A stretch of 64,000 nt of DNA from Eudorina sp. 2006-703-Eu-15 (Eukaryota; Chlorophyta; Chlorophyceae; Chlamydomonadales; Volvocaceae), in contig BDSI01000028.1 in assembly GCA_003117195.1 (NCBI GenBank), positions 248,001-312,000 of the forward strand, written 5' to 3'. Position 1 is the stretch's first letter; each line of letters opens with the position of its first letter. This document shows positions 62,661-64,000 of the stretch, in pieces. Under the pieces are notes generated by a model, which did no database searches, was not told the origin of the DNA, and worked only from the letters and a program-made list of their open reading frames with translations. Both the position numbers and the translations under genes were made by a program.

Positions 62661-63930
62661 GATTAAAAATCACGAGATTATCACCTAAGATGAAGAAAAT
62701 ATCTTGCGTGCGCAAAGCGCGGGGGAGGCCGACGGCAGGCGTGCTTCTGCCCTGAGGCGATGAGTGTGGGGCAGCCGTAATAATCCATGATAAATTGTCA
62801 ACAGTTTGCAAAGCAACCCAGTTGCGCGCGTAGCAACACGGCTGTCACCAGATGGTGTGCACAGCAAAGTCGGTCAAGATCAACATCGTGGTTATTTGAA
62901 TCAATCTTCGGCAGCGGCAGACACAGCCGATGTAAAGGAGAACAGCCCAACAAGGCGTGGTTTCGGAGCCGGGACCGTTGGCTCCGGTTTGGCTTGTTCA
63001 AAGCCTAACGCCTCCACCTTGGCAGAACTTGTTGCTCAACAATGTGAAACCCCTTGACGATCGCGTTCATACCGCGCCGTTGATGCGGCCAAACGGTCAA
63101 GGCAACTCGCATGCGTGTCGAAACACGTAACGTGGGGCAGGTTCTGGCTGGCACCGGTAACCCAGCATGCATGGTTCCTCCTGGGTGGCCCACCCGCCCA
63201 CGCGGCACCCATGCGGACTCCCTGCTGCGCCTGCCGCTACAACCGGTTACAACAGTGTGGTTTCTCTGTGCTAGTCTCTGTGCTTGGGTGCTTGCATGGA
63301 GTAGTTCCTTCCTCGTATACCCGGTGTACCCTAGTTCTGTTTCGGCGACGTGGTGTTCGGTGCGCCTTTTGCACTTCGTGCTGTACTAGACCCATATACT
63401 TGGAAATTTTCAAACGCCCTTCTGCGCGATCCGGGTCATTCACTTAAGGTAGCTGGGAGGGAGGATGTGGGCCATGGCGGCCCCGACGGCGCAGTCCTCC
63501 TCAGTGTGCCTTCTTGAGACCTGGGGTCTGGAATGGAAGGGTTGCGGTAACAGCAAGCGGCGCCCGTCTGGTGCGGCCCCCTAACCTGCCCCCGACCGAG
63601 CCGGGGCCGATGGCACGCTCTGGAGACACGCACAAGCCTCAGCAGGAGGCCCCATCGCCCGGCGTGTGTGGTGTTGGTGCGGGCAGGGCGGGCGGCGGCG
63701 ATACCCGGGCAATGGAGGCGTAGCAGTGCCCCCCAATCGCCCGGTGTGTGTACAGTGGGGCGATCGGAGGCAATGGATGCGCAGTCGTCGGTCGATGCGG
63801 AGCCGCGGTTATGGGAGCATAATTACCATTCTTTATCTGCGACTGAGGATGGCGCATCAGCCCGCTTGACATCCGTGGCTAACGACTAGCTGCTAGCCCA
63901 GGGACTTTATTTATAGTCTTGCCCACCCTC
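62661..63930. other. Upstream region of the Arg-Asp-repeat gene
   Basis: This holds the promoter of the gene starting at 62660 and, on the right, the 3' UTR of the minus-strand gene cut by the window edge. No coding frame of note was found. Confidence 0.4.
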
Positions 63931-64000
63931 CTACTTCATCCGTAAATGCGTGTCGTACACCTGTTTGCCGCCAGACGTCGTCAACAGCGCTTCCAGTGTT
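63931..64000 (-). CDS. C-terminal end of an unidentified gene, cut by window edge
   Basis: Read on the minus strand from the last bases, one frame gives TLEALLTTSGGKQVYDTHLR followed by MK and a TAG stop at 63931-63933. The stretch is short but well-composed, and the frame is open to the edge. The family cannot be named from 22 residues. Confidence 0.4.
   Translation of the reverse strand, partial: TLEALLTTSGGKQVYDTHLRMK

Overview
The window looks like nuclear DNA of a green alga of the Chlamydomonadales (volvocine type). The reasons are GC-rich coding sequence cut by many short GT-AG introns, long Ala/Gln/Gly/Pro runs inside reading frames, at least one TGTAA polyadenylation signal just after a stop codon, and a set of purely eukaryotic families (HRD3/SEL1L, CenH3, R2R3-MYB, Rpf2, VAP, calcyphosin-like EF-hand, JmjC). 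No prokaryotic operon, CRISPR array, IS element or retroelement coding region was seen. Exon joins below were made by hand from splice signals, reading phase and family resemblance; no alignment was run.

Layout, left to right: 3' part of an HRD3/SEL1L-like ER-degradation gene (+, 70-2010); a centromeric histone H3 gene (-, 4110-5259) divergent from an R2R3-MYB gene (+, 6515-8491); about 5 kb with no recognisable gene; Rpf2 ribosome-biogenesis gene (-, 13640-15612) divergent from an ADP-ribosylglycohydrolase/J1-crystallin-like gene (+, 16422-20634); a VAP/MSP-domain ER membrane protein (-, 22559-23521); a GNAT acetyltransferase-like gene with a long Pro/Ala tail (-, 26118-31944); a ten-exon calcyphosin-like EF-hand gene (-, 33202-38623) with repeat-rich introns; a giant JmjC-domain gene (-, about 40925-53343); an unrecognised set of exon-like blocks (-, 54218-56010); a 1556-residue coiled-coil/Arg-Asp-repeat protein gene (-, 56437-62660); and the last codons of a further minus-strand gene at the right edge.

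The genes do not form one pathway. Chromatin is over-represented (CenH3, MYB, JmjC, possibly the GNAT protein), two proteins belong to the ER (HRD3-like, VAP), one to the nucleolus (Rpf2), and one is a calcium-binding protein of a type often found in cilia. I did not find a convincing undescribed multi-gene system. The most informative items are the CenH3 gene with an H3-like N-terminus, the very large JmjC protein, the unidentified exon cluster at 54-56 kb, and several unexplained repeats and palindromes.
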